Made by a program: the position numbers and the translations under genes. Source: Unio delphinus (lineage: Eukaryota > Mollusca > Bivalvia > Unionida > Unionidae). From it: DNA of 64,000 bases. Under the pieces are notes generated by a model. It worked only from the letters and a program-made list of their open reading frames with translations. It ran no database searches and had not been told where the DNA came from. Below are positions 45,328-58,345 of this stretch, in pieces (positions within the stretch are counted from its first letter, which is position 1; each line of letters opens with the position of its first letter). The stretch lies in contig JAQISU010000119.1 of assembly GCA_029339505.1 (NCBI GenBank), positions 3,757,001 through 3,821,000 on the forward strand, written 5' to 3'.

Positions 45328-47686
45328 ATATTACCCATACATAGGGGTTATAAATAAAGACACTAGCCAAATTGTGGCTGATTATACATGTATCCAAAAT
45401 ATTGTCCCTACATAAGGGTTAAAAAAACAACTTTGTAGGAATTAGTCAAATTTTGTCTCATTTAAAACCTGCCAAGCCCCTCAAACAGATATTCACGCTA
45501 TTGAATAGCGATATACCATATATTGATCAAACGTTCTTCGCAGAGTCTTATTATGTGCCTTTTCTCCTTTGTGTGAAGACGTTTTAGCGCACAGCAGACT
45601 CCTGATTTGAGTATCTCGAAAAGCTCAAGTGAATTCCGAAGCTGTTAACTTATAATACAATGCTTATTTTTTTTAAAATGCTCACCATTGCTTAATGAAG
45701 TTTTATTTTGTTTAGAGTCATAATGAAATAGATATCACATAAATCTAGTTATGTTTTGGAACATGTAGCACATGTATTAAGTATTTAAACCCTTAATTAA
45801 TCTGAGCCAATACAAAACATAACTACACTATTTATCAACCAAGTGAAATTATTTAAGGCAATGTTTGGTTAAAAGCAATCACTTAAAATGACTTAAACGC
45901 AAAGAGTTAATTTAAATATTGATTAAAAATACCTTCATAGTTATATACTACTGTTTAAACAAGGATTACATTTTCTGTAAAATAAAGATGCCTGCTTGTA
46001 ATGCAATAAACTAGTCCTGAACTGCTAGTATCATTTCATAATACATAAAACAAGGAATGTCTTATGTCTCCTCTGACCTAATTAAGATCTGAACCAAAAT
46101 ACTTCAACCTACACATAACCGTGTTATAGTTTAGCACCAATGTTCCGCTCACAGAGTCAACATTTTAGACTACAAATTTGACTCGACACTGTTTATAAGA
46201 AATGGGAGTCTGCCTTTTAATTCGGACTTCTTAATATTCCCACTAATTGTTTCATTTTTGAATATTGATGCAGAGGTGAGAGATCTGAGTCAACTGCCTA
46301 CTCAAACACTCGAACCACTGCCACCTTACGGTAGTAGTATCTGGTAGCTGCTTATTAGCAGTCCTAGCAAATTTTAACAAATGTTATTTGAAAATGATTT
46401 TTTTCTCAGAAATTGTAAGACATGTAATGTGTCGTATATTTTTATTTAATATTAGAAATAAAACATAACTTAAATCCCTTTCAGGTATCATATCAGTAAT
46501 GGCAATATTCTACACTACCAAAGGGGTCTGATGCAAGTATTTGAACGTTTGAACCAACATAGATCAGACAAACAACATTACAGCGATCAGTTATTTACAT
46601 CTTAAATTGGAACACATTTCAACAAATGTTACCATAATTTGCAAGATCTCACCTTTTCAACCATTGTTATTGCTGATTATGAGACAGAACGCATGTTAAA
46701 GGAAACATATGGGATTCACCGTCTTAATAAGGTGCGCAAACTTGGATTTCTTTTGTTGTTTATTATAAAACCGGAAGTGATCTGTTCTATCTCTCATTTT
46801 GTACAGATAACAGGAAAACGTATATTAGTAATGTACAGGTTTGGCATACATGAAATGACATATATAATTTTATATATCGACATCATATATCTCCAGATAA
46901 ATACTATACTGATATCGTTATCACATACGTCTAGAAAGTGTTCTTTTTACAAAGTTGTTATGACCTTAATGTCAAATCTAACTCCGCCCCACCTCATTTC
47001 GCCAAGTTTTGATAAAGTTGGCATTTATTTAGTATATTATATCTACATACAAAGTTGTGGTTCTTATCTGAAAAAAAGAACGAAATAAATAAAATAGACT
47101 TTAATATAACGTTTAACATAACAAGAATTATGTCACAGACATATATGTGCAGGCAGAAAAAAACGTGATAATTGTTCCGAGCTACCTCCAGGTTGAAGCT
47201 GAAAATTAGTTCGAATATTACATTTTCTCTCAAATTCAAGTATCTTGGTTGATGAGTAATTAGAGTTAACAAATCCATATGTGTTCATATATTCACGACC
47301 TCAGTCCCTAATACAGCATCCTTTAAAACAAGAGTTTTTTTGTATAAAGAGTTATTGTTATATACCGATAAATCAAGGTATTCATATTATTCAATTTTTT
47401 TAACAATAAGTATCTTGTACGCAGGAATATATTTTATGAAATTATACTCATTATTTAACTATTTAGGGTAACATATTTTCTTGTTGTTATATATGTTTGT
47501 AAACTGTGTCTTAATTATGACAGAGAGACATTGGACTGCTATCGCATTATGCGTGTAATTTATAACCAATTGTGTGTGGGCACTAAGAGAAAACATCAGA
47601 GAGCTAGCATGGTATGTATTAGGAAGTCTTGATCTGACATCGGTGTGTATAAATAAGCTGTTTTGAAGCGATAGTTTGTTTTTTCG

Positions 47687-47740
<54 letters not shown>

Positions 47741-48589
47741 CAGGATACATAAAAATGTTAATCAAAGTGTCCTTATGAATGTTTAGAAAAAACATTGACA
47801 ATATGAATTACCTACGAAGAGCAATGGCTGCACTTTACATATTGATTCATGACGGTTAAAGAGACATTGCTCATGGAAAGTAAATACAACGATCTGTACA
47901 TTAGCATTTGCTGAAGAATGATTATGGCTTTCTAAAAATGTCCGTGTAAAGTCAAATGTATCAAAATTATATAATTTCCACGACGATGTCAGCTACAAGG
48001 CATTCGGAGATTTGGTTACGCATGCACATTTGGAATAGTAGAACAAAATAAAGAGTATCGTTTGATAACCTCATACTTTTCACTCCATGCTGCAAGAGAC
48101 TACAATTTCTATGATGATAGTTAAATCTGTATTATTCTAACAACATCACTAATAATTCAAGAGAGCTGCAATATTGTCCACACATAATTGAGAAACAACA
48201 TGAGTAAACTACTTATAAGCATGGGTGAAACACACTATTATGCGGCTCAGAGATCAGGTCAGTTATTTTGCAATTATAATATAAACCACATATTTTTGTG
48301 TGTATTGGCATTCCTTCCATCTCAATTCCTTCCTTCATTACTGAAAACATTTGACAATTCAATATAGCCTAGCTGTCGACGCCCAAGCAAGTCTATGCTA
48401 TCACTGGTCTCGTATCTGTCATAGCAATGTAACATCTTTGCTGCGTATATGAAGTTGCAAACAGTTACTCAACAACGCCAATATTAAACATTTGCCGTGT
48501 TAACAGTGCATTATACCTGTATCAGCACACATCTTAATTTCTCAAATATACTTAGCATTGTATTGATTGGTGTGTAACTGGAACTCTGT
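45328..48589. other. AT-rich stretch without supported genes
   Basis: No homology to the element copies. A 149-codon plus-strand ORF at 46639-47088 is AT-rich, lacks domains and is not supported. A (TA)n tract lies at about 47690-47736. Confidence 0.35.
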
Positions 48590-49221
48590 GATACATATCC
48601 TAACCGAACACTGACATCCCCTTCAGTATTGCAGAATTATTGGTTAATTGGGCTATAAGCACATTTCCATCCGTTCCATCTGTTTCCGAAATAATAATAC
48701 TTGTTTTCCAACTCTGAGCTGTCCACATAAAAATCTTAAACACCATTATACACTCACCACAGCACGATGAAGAATGATAATTATATTATGCTATCGACCT
48801 ACAATAGCGACAGTAATTGTTGTTGGTCTTAAAATCATCTAGATCTAGTGTAAATAGAGAACACAATATAAGTGAGAATGATCCATGTAAAAATAATTTT
48901 GTATAAGGACCCTGTTAACGATAATCGGGTGTAATTGATTAAATTACAGGGGCTGATATAACTAAAAAAGAGAAAATTATTGTATGAAACCAAACATTGC
49001 TATACCAACATCTATCAGTGGAAACAAATATCCATTTTTTCAGTTTAATCAGTGTAGAATCAGTTAATTCTCTCTTCAAATTTAAGACAAAGAGGGTCCA
49101 ACAATAAATTGTTGTAGAGATTATGAGCACAAATTTATTTGTTAGTATTCTAGTTGAACTTAAAATTAAATTGAAATTTATATAGCTAATAAATCAATCT
49201 TCTGATGAATCCGCGGTTTCC

Positions 49222-49740
49222 AGACAATTTGAGACTTTATAAATTCCTTAATCATCTGAAGAATCGTCTTCGGAAGATTTATCTTCGAAACATGTTTAAT
49301 CTGTTTTAAAAATATATAAATTCTTTATTATATAATAATCACCAATCGCCTTGTTAACTGACTAGTAACAATATATCGATTTTTTATTTTTATTTTTTGT
49401 TTCTTCAGCGTAATCTTCCAATAAAACATGGCCGTCTGTTTCTGAACAATACAAAACACGTTATATTACATCTAGTAGTGAGGATGACTCTTTTTTAGAT
49501 GCGTTAATTGGTTGTGTTTTATCATATACAATATTCTCGCCGTTGAGTATCAGGATTTAAAAATATGGCTATTCTCTTTTCATTTAAGATAAAGCATACT
49601 ATTTTTCCGGCGTCAACTTTTTGGGCTAAAATCACATTATCCTCCGATCTGAATTGAAAATCTTACTTCCATTATTGTTTTTTTTAGGTTTCCAATTTAG
49701 TTTCATATTGGCCAGTATCCCATCAGAGCAATATCATTTC
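49222..49740 (-). pseudogene. Unrecognised gene with acidic Ser/Asp tail (E, left arm)
   Basis: Downstream of the polymerase end the minus strand shows pieces FQFRSEDNVILAQKVDAG, FILNEKRIAIFLNPDTQRREY, YCSETDGHVLLEDYAEE and a tail SSEDDSSDD-GIYKVSNCLETADSSED. The right arm carries the same blocks in the same order at 55290-55820, so protein-level similarity is preserved across both copies. Stops and frameshifts interrupt both. No family is recognised; the acidic C-terminal tail could bind basic proteins. Confidence 0.4.
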
Positions 49741-49869
49741 TCATCGAAATTAACTAGTCCGGACTTGCACATTTTTTTCTGTGGTGATCTGATGACGGTG
49801 AGATCTTATAGCAGTCATCTCCTTGATGTGATTTTTTTTCCTCGCCGGAGACAACTGACATAAAAATAA

Positions 49870-50889
49870 TGTGTGAAATTCTTTTTTTACGGCGAGTTTG
49901 CTTACTCCCTTGGCCTTCATCATAGTTTTCATGTATTTAACGCAAGCTCAGAGTACATCTTATATCGCAATCCTATAAACTTTTCGATGGGATCAAAACA
50001 TAATTTGTCTTTGAATTTTTCGATGACTTTCATGTTGGTGCAAACATTGTATTTTCCTTTAACATGTGAGAGATCGAATAGCTCACGATGATTTATATAA
50101 GTCGATATTGCCATATTCGCCTGGAATTTTATACAGTAACGAGTCGGTGTCGGTAAATAACAGTTTTTCCCCTGGCCGCTTCTTTATTTTACAAATCTGT
50201 AATGGAAATCATACATTAACCATTTTGAAATATCAACTACCTAAGTTCTGACATTCACTGGTTTATCAAGTACGATGTTATTCATTTTTTTACAATCACA
50301 AGATCGCTGTTTATTGGTATCCTCCCAGCAAACGTTTCCGATGAGATTATTTTGCTAAGTGGTTTTTTGTTTCCGCTGACCAGTTCGATGTTACATCTGT
50401 TGCGTTTAGTTTAAAGAGCCTTGCCAAATACCGAGTTATACATTAGTTTGAAGAAGTCATTTCAAAGGCATTAGTCGTGATTGCTTTCATGTCGGTGTTA
50501 AATTTAGTTTAACTGGCTAGCCACCTCTTTTGTTTAATCCGTAGCACCCGTTGAACCTTTGTCTGAAGAAGTCCTGCTTGCACCTCTTGGTGTAATATCC
50601 GATAATGACAAATATATCCTTGTTTTGGTAATACATTGGGAACTAATTTAGGTCTTATACAAGGATTTTCTTTCCTGGATGTTAATTGACTAGCAGATAA
50701 TAGCGACTCCAGGATAATCATCTTGTCTGCTAGATAAGGATAGTTATTGTGAGCAACGTGCAAGTGATCAGGATACTCCACGTCACATTTTACAAAATAT
50801 GAGAAAACATTCTCTTGTAGATCCTTCGTGTTTTGTGTTACAGCGAGGAATTGATTGATGTTTTCCCATATTGAACACTGCCATGGCAT
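49870..50889 (-). pseudogene. Canonical viral-type DNA polymerase B, C-terminal part (E, left arm)
   Basis: From 50889 the minus strand reads NTKDLQENVFSYFVKCD, VAHNNYPYLADKMII, LTSRKENP, LVPNVLP and KRWLAS. After stops it continues with MNNIVLDKPVN, a WLMYDFHY helix, and LLFTDTDSLLYKI (about 50120-50155), which is PolB motif C (TDTDS). It ends in a KAKGVSKLAVKKEFHTL block near 49900. This is the protein-primed type of B-family polymerase (DNA_pol_B_2) found in Mavericks. The part upstream of this, including motif B, is absent from this arm or replaced. Confidence 0.65.
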
Positions 50890-51133
50890 TATCTAGGGCA
50901 AAGCCCACCCCTACAAGTTATTAGTGTAAAGATAAATCAAGTAGAACACATTATTAGTGTGTCATAATACGGCAAATATTTATTATTTTATCGAGGAGAC
51001 CTCTTCACGATAACACTAATCCCACCTCAAGTTCCATTAATAATGAAATTGAACATATCAGGATCAGTTTTCAGCTCGAGTTAGTCTCAAGTGTATTTCA
51101 ACATTATTGATATTGTTGTTATGATTATATAAC

Positions 51134-51754
51134 ATGTTCGTGCAAACAATATTGACTGATGATGATATCGCTGAAATACAATCTTGCCGTTATAAGAGAA
51201 TGGTAACTCCATTTGGAAATATCAAACATATCTCTGCTGTAAAAGGTACCGTCGTGGATGATCCTATCAGTTATTGATATTTTACCGGTCAAAGATATTG
51301 ATAAACAACACCGCGATGATAAAGCTCACCCGATGAAGAATTCAAATGGTGGTAAACGACTGCGCGACGATGATGAAGAGCAATTAATTGCAGCGAATTC
51401 ACGTATTTCAACACTACAAAGACAACTTTGTGATTCTAAAACTCATCGACTTTGTCATTCTAAAACTCATCGACTTTGTCATTCTAAAACTCATCGAGCT
51501 GAGAGTTGGAAATATGAGTTGACCGATTATAGAGAGATTGTGATATGCTAAGATCAAGAATCTGGGTGCAACTCAGTGATGTCCAACAGGGACTATCCAA
51601 TTATGATAAACTACAATCTGAGTATAATAAACTGAAATCGGACCTCACTAAACTCAAAGCGGAATTTTATATTCCTGCCAGGGATTATAACGCGATCGTC
51701 GAGAAATATCACCTAACGATCAAGATTTTTTGCACCGAGTTTAACAGGCGATAA
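51134..51754 (+). pseudogene. Unrecognised charged coiled-coil protein (between the arms of E)
   Basis: Three overlapping frames form one apparent gene: MFVQTILTDDDIAEIQ start at 51134; then KRLRDDDEEQLIAANSRISTLQRQL; then three 24-bp repeats (about 51424-51495) encoding SKTHRLCH-type units; then VQQGLSNYDKLQSEYNKLKSDLTKLKAEF to the stop at 51754. Heptad-rich helices dominate. No family recognised; position inside element E suggests an element gene. Confidence 0.35.
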
Positions 51755-52528
51755 TCTGACGAGAAAAAGAACAACTTTGTCAGAATAAAAAATACATAAA
51801 ATGGAATAAAACTAAAACGAAAATGCCATCGAGTGATTCCCCGCCTGTAAATATCCCGGTACCCATATTTTTTTCTTTAAAACAAATTATAATGACGATA
51901 TTTTCAGATATTTCCAAAATAATAGTTTTTGACCTAGATGATATAGTGGGACACCTATATTGTATTTTCAATTCTAATTGAATTTAATTTGATTTAGCTG
52001 TTCTAACGTGATTTTTATCTGACAATCAAATTTTTGCTTTATAAGTTTTGTTGGTAAATTGAGTGTTGCATACTCTTTTTGTTTTATATTTTAATCTATC
52101 TGAAATTCACAATTAACACTCTTGTATTTTATTTTCACGGATGATTGTGGTGATATTTTATTATGGTCACTAATTCTATTAGCTAATTAATCTTTGCTGA
52201 TTGTCATGTCGATATAATTGTTATATTATATTTTATGTTTTAATATAATTTAATTCTGTTTTTGAATTTTTTTTTTAGAAACTTTTCAACGGTTGGAGGT
52301 TGATCACGTTTTACCATGTATTTGGAAATCTTTTTTTAGAATACGCGATCATCAACCAATGTTGCTCTCCACCTCAGTCTCCACATATTTGATATGGGTC
52401 CTTAACTCCTCGGGAGCAATTATGACATTGTCGTGGACCCGCGGTGGGATTTTTTTCGAATACGATAATGGTACACATCGTAGTATTCTTTATAACATTC
52501 TTTACTGCAAGGTTCTCGTAGCGCTGAC
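51755..52528. other. AT-rich stretch inside element E
   Basis: No supported gene. Poly-T runs and scattered ORFs of about 60-110 codons on both strands overlap one another and show no domain. Confidence 0.3.
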
Positions 52529-55069
52529 TTGGAGCCATTTACGGCGTTGAAATCTAAATTTGAAATGGCATATATAAAAATATGTAAAAATGGATTTAAA
52601 AAGAACCTCATCGCAATGACGATGATATTATCCTCAAAGAATATAAGAATTTTCAAAGAATGTAAGTCGTTATCAGGAAAATCACCTAGAAGTAAATCAA
52701 TTACCGAGATAAAAGAAATACTTAAAATAATTCGCCGGGGAAAGTTAAATCTCACACTAACTCGATCGGAGCTCTCCGGATATGATAAAATCTATAAGTG
52801 GAATCCATAAAACAGTGAAAAAAAACTTAAAATATATATTGCGTGTTATCCTCGAAGATATACCTCGAATACAATTAATTTCGGATTTCCAAGTGTTATT
52901 TATATCTGTAATCGATGAAAATAAGACAGCTGTTGTGATTTTAATACAACCACCCCGAAAAACATTGCGCGATGAAGACATTGTATAATCTTCCCAGGAC
53001 ATATTTAATGAGTTTAACGGCACAGTAGAGAATTACACCGGAGTTGGGTCAGGATGGGTATATAACTCGAGCGAGTTCAGTTACATGTTTACAAACATGA
53101 CCCGCTGAAAATCGGAACATTTGTAGAACTGCCACCGTCGATCAAAAACTCACAGTGTTGCGTTAATGTAATATCTGAAGATAATAGATGTTTACAATGG
53201 AGCGTACTAGCAACGTTATTCCCAATCAAAAGATACCCCAATCGAGTAAGTAATTATCGCAAGCACGAGTCAAAGGTAAATATCTCCGGGATGAAGCGTT
53301 CTGTGAAGTTATCTCAGTTATTCGAAAGGAATAATTCACAGCTGATTCCAGGTGGGATACACGTATTTGGGATTGATGACTCCGACAAATTTTTTCCTCT
53401 GCGATTATCACAGATGGCGATCTCGCAGACTATAAATGTATTGAAATATAAAAAAAAACATTTCTGCTTAATCAAGAATTTTAATAGATTAGGACTAAAA
53501 CAATTTTACAAACATAAATCCAAGTATCATTTCTGCGTAAAATGTTTATGGGGTTTCGTTCGAAAAAACAGAGCTCCATATTCACTTATACAATTGACTG
53601 TTTACTTCTCAACAACAGTAACAATATAATACCGCTGAGCAGTGCCATGAGTGAAATGGAAAATTACACGACGATGATGAACCTCACAGAAAAGTCGTTG
53701 AATAATGTAGACTAACTGGAAATCACCGTGGATCAGCAGGCAATAGTTGCGATGAGAAATTCAATACATTATCTTTCATCCCTGTGATCGCACTTAATTT
53801 CCGAGGATATGACAAAGTCATTTAGTGATTAATAGACACTGCCATTAAAACGTTAATCGGAAACCATTCCACTGAAGGAATTCCAACTAACACCGATAAG
53901 TTTATGTCGTTGACCTTCGGAGGCAAATTTCGATTTCTTGATATCGTAAAGTTTATGCCGTCGACGTTAGATCATCTCGCCAGAAACTGTGTTAGCTTTC
54001 CATCAATGACTGAACACTTCTCCGATAAAGTCAATTTGATACAGCTCAAAAGAATATCTCCATATGAGTACATCCATGCATTTAATTGAATCTAATCACT
54101 CTGTGGGTAATGTTTACAACGACGAGTTTAATAACGCGATTGATGTGTGGAAGAAGTTCTCTTTTAACACAATCGGGGATTATCTCGAATTGTACTTGAT
54201 TCAAGATGTATATTTGTTAGATGATATTTTCAGATCCTTCCGACATAGTAGAATAAAAAGTTACAAATTCGATCCTGGTTGGTCATGTTCATCACAGGGA
54301 CTCGAGTGTGATGATATATTGAAATACACAGGGGTAGAACTGGAGCGTACAACTGATTATGATATTTTCCTTTTCATTGAAAATGGAACACAATGTGTGA
54401 TTAGTGTTATCGTGAAGACCAAAATATGACAAAGGATCTATCAGAGCGTGATTTTTCATATACTGTATAATTTAACGCGGTGTATACTGATCACTTGCTC
54501 GATGCTCACAATGACTATCCTTATCTAGCAGAAAAGATGATTATCCCGGACAAGCTATATTCTTCTAATCAATTAACATCCAGGAAATGAAAACCTAGTA
54601 TGATACCTAAATTAGTTCTAAATTTATTACCACACATGGATATATTTGTCATTATCTAATATAACAGAAAGCGATGCAAGCTGGACTTGTTGTGACAAAG
54701 GTTCATATGGTGCTACGGATTGAACAACGCAGGTGGCTGGCCAGCTATAATAAATTGAACACATACATAAAGGCAATTGCAACCAGCTACTTTGAAAAAG
54801 ACTTATTCAAACTAATGAATAACTCGGTTTTTGGCGAAACTATTGAAAATAAGCGCAACAGATGTAACATTGAACTGGTCAATGGAAACACAAAACTACT
54901 TTTCAAATTAATCTCATCGGAAACGTTTGCATGGAGGATACCAATAAACGCTGATCTTGTTATCATAAAAAGATATATGAATAACATCGTACTAGATAAG
55001 GCGGAAAATGACGTAGGGTCGGTACTTGATATTTATAATGATCGATATATGATTTTCAAATTTGCATAA
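52529..55069 (+). pseudogene. Canonical viral-type DNA polymerase B, nearly complete but lacking motif C (E)
   Basis: The start is uncertain; 52529 is the first Met of an open frame. An N-terminal region with a TGVGSGW block lies near 53040, then FGIDDSDKFFPLRLS, HFCLIKNFNRL and FCVKCLWGF (zinc-knuckle-like C-x2-C) at 53360-53550. The exonuclease/palm approach follows: LTFGGKFRFLDIVKFMPSTLDHLA (53904-53980) and YLELYLIQDVYLLDDIFRSFR to GVELERTTDYDIFLFIENG (54180-54400). The motif B block KDLFKLMNNSVFGETIENKRNR is at 54795-54860. After MNNIVLDK the frame enters YMIFKF and stops; compared with the left arm, about 230 bp containing TDTDS are deleted. Several frameshifts. Confidence 0.7.
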
Positions 55070-56400
55070 AAAGAGTTGCACACATGAGTTGTATAAGTGA
55101 GTTGTCTTCGGTGAGGAAAAAAATCACATTGCGGAGATGACTGCTTTATATATCTGACAGTCATCTAATCACCACATAAAAAAATGTGCAAGTCCGGACT
55201 AGTTAGCTCCAATGACAAACTATGCTGCTCTTATGGGATAAATAAACTCTGTTCTTGGTCATTATGAAGCTAATTTGAAACCTAAAGAAAACCCTAATAC
55301 TGGAAGTAACATTTTCTTATCAGAACAGAGGATATTGTGATTTTAGCCCAAAACGTGACGACAGAAACATAATATGCTTTAACTTAAATGAAAAAAAAAA
55401 TTGCAATATGTTTAAATACAAATTTTGCAATTCGAATGATACTGAAACAGCGGGAATATGTTGTATCATGGAACAGAACCAATAAATGTAACTAACAAAG
55501 TAGTCATCCTCACTACTAGAGTTATTGTAACGTGGTTTTGTTGTCCGGAAACAGATGGCTATATTTTACAAGAAGATTACTCTGAAAGGGTCTTTGCTTA
55601 TATAAAATAAATAAAACATATAAAATGAAAACATCGATATAAAGTTATTAGTTCTTTATCTGGGCCGATGAGTGATTATTATATAATAAAGGAATGGAAT
55701 ATAGTTAAAAAAGATGAAAGATATTCCGAAGATGAATCTTCCGAAGATGCATCTTCCGATGATTCTGGAATTGATAAAGTTTCAAATTGTATGGAGACCG
55801 CGGATTCATCAGACGATTGATTTATTAGTTATTAATTAGTTATTAATTTTATTTTAAGTTCAACTGTGATTCTAACACAGAAATTTGTGCGCATAATCTT
55901 TTTTAGCAAAATTCTCTTTTGCCCTCTTTGTTTTAAATTTGAAAATGGATTTTTATTTGCCACAGATATATATTGGTATAGCTATGTTCAATTTCATACA
56001 ATACTTTTTCTTTTAGTTACATCAGCCACTGTAATTTAAACAATTACACCGAATTTTTTTAAATGCGTCGTTATAATTGTTTTTTTATGGAAAATTCTCC
56101 ATATATATCTTTTTATTTCTATAGTTGATTCTAAGACCAACAACAATTACAGTCGCCGTAGTAGGTCGATAACATAATATAAATACCATTCTTCATCGTG
56201 TTGTGGTGAGTGTATAATGTGTTTAAGATTTTCCTGTGGACAGCTCAGAATTGGCAAACAAGTATTATTATTATTAAGGGAACAGATGAAACGGATGGAA
56301 ATGTGCTCATAGTCATGTTAACCCATCCACATTAAATTCCCGAAAGATAAATAGTCAGTAGATTATACTGAAGGTATTTGGGACGCTTAGGTTAATAGTT
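54440..56400. repeat. Right arm of the long inverted repeat (element E)
   Basis: Inverted counterpart of 48590-50890. Spacer between the arms is about 3.5 kb (50890-54440) and holds the coiled-coil ORF and the polymerase N-terminal two thirds. The outer edge near 56400 is where similarity fades (CTGAAGG..GGACG..TAGGTTA against the left arm near 48600). Confidence 0.75.
55290..55820 (+). pseudogene. Unrecognised gene with acidic Ser/Asp tail (E, right arm)
   Basis: Second copy of the gene at 49222-49740: EDIVILAQNVTTET, MKKKIAICLNTNFAIR, CCPETDGYILQEDYSERVF, and the tail DERYSEDESSEDASSDDSGIDKVSNCMETADSSDD ending at 55820. The tail and the ETDG-x-x-L-x-EDY block are the best-kept parts. Frameshifts near 55330, 55440 and 55610. 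Confidence 0.4.
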
Positions 56401-58180
56401 CAACAAGCTGTTATTTAACATTGAAAGTAAATTTGGAGTACTGTCGTTAGCTTGCAGTTGACAAACTGTAAACGTTAAGTCTTAAAAGTGGAACGTTTGT
56501 TCATCAAGTTTGAGTCAAAAACAATGTTGACTACGTCTACAATATATTTAGCAGGGTTACATGGAAGGTGAAAACAGTTACTTAACAATCGAAAACATAT
56601 TACCTGGACTTGAGACATTAAGTGAAGTTGACGATACAAATATAATTAAAGTTTAATCGAGGAATGTATAATAGTATGTATGATTTGTTCAAATACACAA
56701 CAATGAATTTGCAATGGCGAGTTAAATGAAAATGCAAGTATATACATTGACAGACTGACTATTTCAATTATCGTATTATTTATTTAATATACTAAAGAAG
56801 TCTAGAAACTCTACAGATATATTTTATATTTGTGTCTTTTGTAAAAGAAATGATTTATATTATATATGTATTTTCAAATTAATTCAGGTTGCTGATCCTC
56901 ATTAAAACATATCCTGCCAAAAACTGAAATCATCTTTAATGCAGCTATAATACATGCATAAATACTGTATACGAATTCAACTGTGCCACTATTTCTTCTT
57001 GATTAACCACCTTTCGAATATTAGCACAATCGTTTTCAAAGGTGTAAGCTTCAGGCTAACCAGACTAATACCAATCTATATTCAATGTAAAATAACAGCT
57101 AACCAAGCTATTCATCGAATTTAGTGCTTTAACTACGAAGTATTGACCATGTGGTTCCGGGGTTTTCATGGATGATGTGGCTGCAAGTTTGTTTTGAATT
57201 AAACTTTTCTTGGCTTTTTTAAGTGTCCCTATTACACAACTCTGAGTATTAATTTAATTGTTACACTTACAGACTAGCTTTTAACATAAAGTTTTTACCA
57301 CAAACGTAAATTCATTAAGATTTGATATTATAACTATATTGATATTTCTAAAAATCGGATTCTTCTGTCTGATTGTATTAATACTTATTCTTTATCCGGC
57401 CAAGTCATGCCAAAGTCTTTCAAAATATTATTAACAGCTGTCTTAGTTGGAGCTCTTGTATTAAGAGGTTAGTGTTATGACTGAAAGGCGAGGTGTCAGG
57501 ACAATGTTACTGGGTGGGACAGGATGCTTCATGTCTGCTAAATCTAAAGTGGGATGAAGATACTAACAATGTATCTGGCATCCAGTGAACGACCATATGC
57601 TGACTTTCGAGGGGTTGTTGATAATGTACATTTTTACACTGAAACCAATATATTATATTTGTATTATATATAGAAAAGAATCATTGTCATGGGACTGTTA
57701 AACCTTGTCATGATATATATCAGAGAGGGCAGATTAACATGAAAACATTCAACAAACAATAAATAATCACTTAAGCACACGTTCTCCGGTCGATATTAGA
57801 CTAAAGTGCATTCTTACAAATGAATAGCTACAATTAACACATGAATTAAGTAACGTAAGGCATACTAAAGGAAGCATAAATCTCCTGTACCTCACACCAA
57901 TATCATCTATATCATGCAGTTATGTATGCATTTGGACAAGAGTAACAAATGCTGAGCAAAACTAAAATATTGTGCAACAAATGTATAACATAATATATTT
58001 GTTTGTCTGTTTTTGGTATACTTTATGATTGCATTGTATTACAAGTAGGAATTCAAACGACTAGATAGTTATAATGGTGTATATATATGTATGTAATTTA
58101 AACGCCAATGTGTTAATATTTTGGAGCAAGATGGTTTGTTTTAAATTTTGTCCAGTCAATAGGAGCATACATATATTTGC
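56401..58180. other. AT-rich stretch without recognisable genes
   Basis: No ORF, repeat or homology to the element copies that I can support. Confidence 0.4.
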
Positions 58181-58182
58181 AT

Positions 58183-58185
58183 TAG

Positions 58186-58244
<59 letters not shown>

Positions 58245-58345
58245 GCATTATTAGCATTATTGCTATTATTATTATTTTTTATTATTACTATTATTATTAT
58301 TATTGTTATTATTAATTTTATTATTACTATTATTATAATTATTTG
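58183..58345. repeat. (TTA)n microsatellite with interruptions
   Basis: TTA/ATT trinucleotide tract; the Leu/Ile-repeat ORF across it is an artefact. Confidence 0.95.

Larger units (their letters stand above)
48590..50890. repeat. Left arm of a long inverted repeat (element E)
   Basis: Read in reverse complement, this arm aligns with 54440-56400 over nearly its whole length. The arms share the 3' part of a polymerase gene, a conserved downstream gene with an acidic tail, and about 600 bp of non-coding sequence. Examples are CCTCTTTGT-TTAAATTTGAA and ATCAGCC-CTGTAATTTAA-CAATTACACC (48930-49090 against 55920-56055), and the CACTCACCACA region (48750 against 56200). Visible differences of roughly 15-25 percent indicate an old event. 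Confidence 0.75.

Noticed and set aside
46639..47088. 149-codon ORF as a possible host gene
   Set aside because: AT-driven composition, no domain, no promoter or splice context, no counterpart in other copies.
50066..50251. Small plus-strand ORFs across 49650-50250
   Set aside because: They overlie the antisense polymerase whose TDTDS motif is on the minus strand.
48590..56400. LTR retrotransposon explanation for the long repeats
   Set aside because: The repeats are inverted, not direct, and the coding content is a DNA polymerase, not gag-pol.
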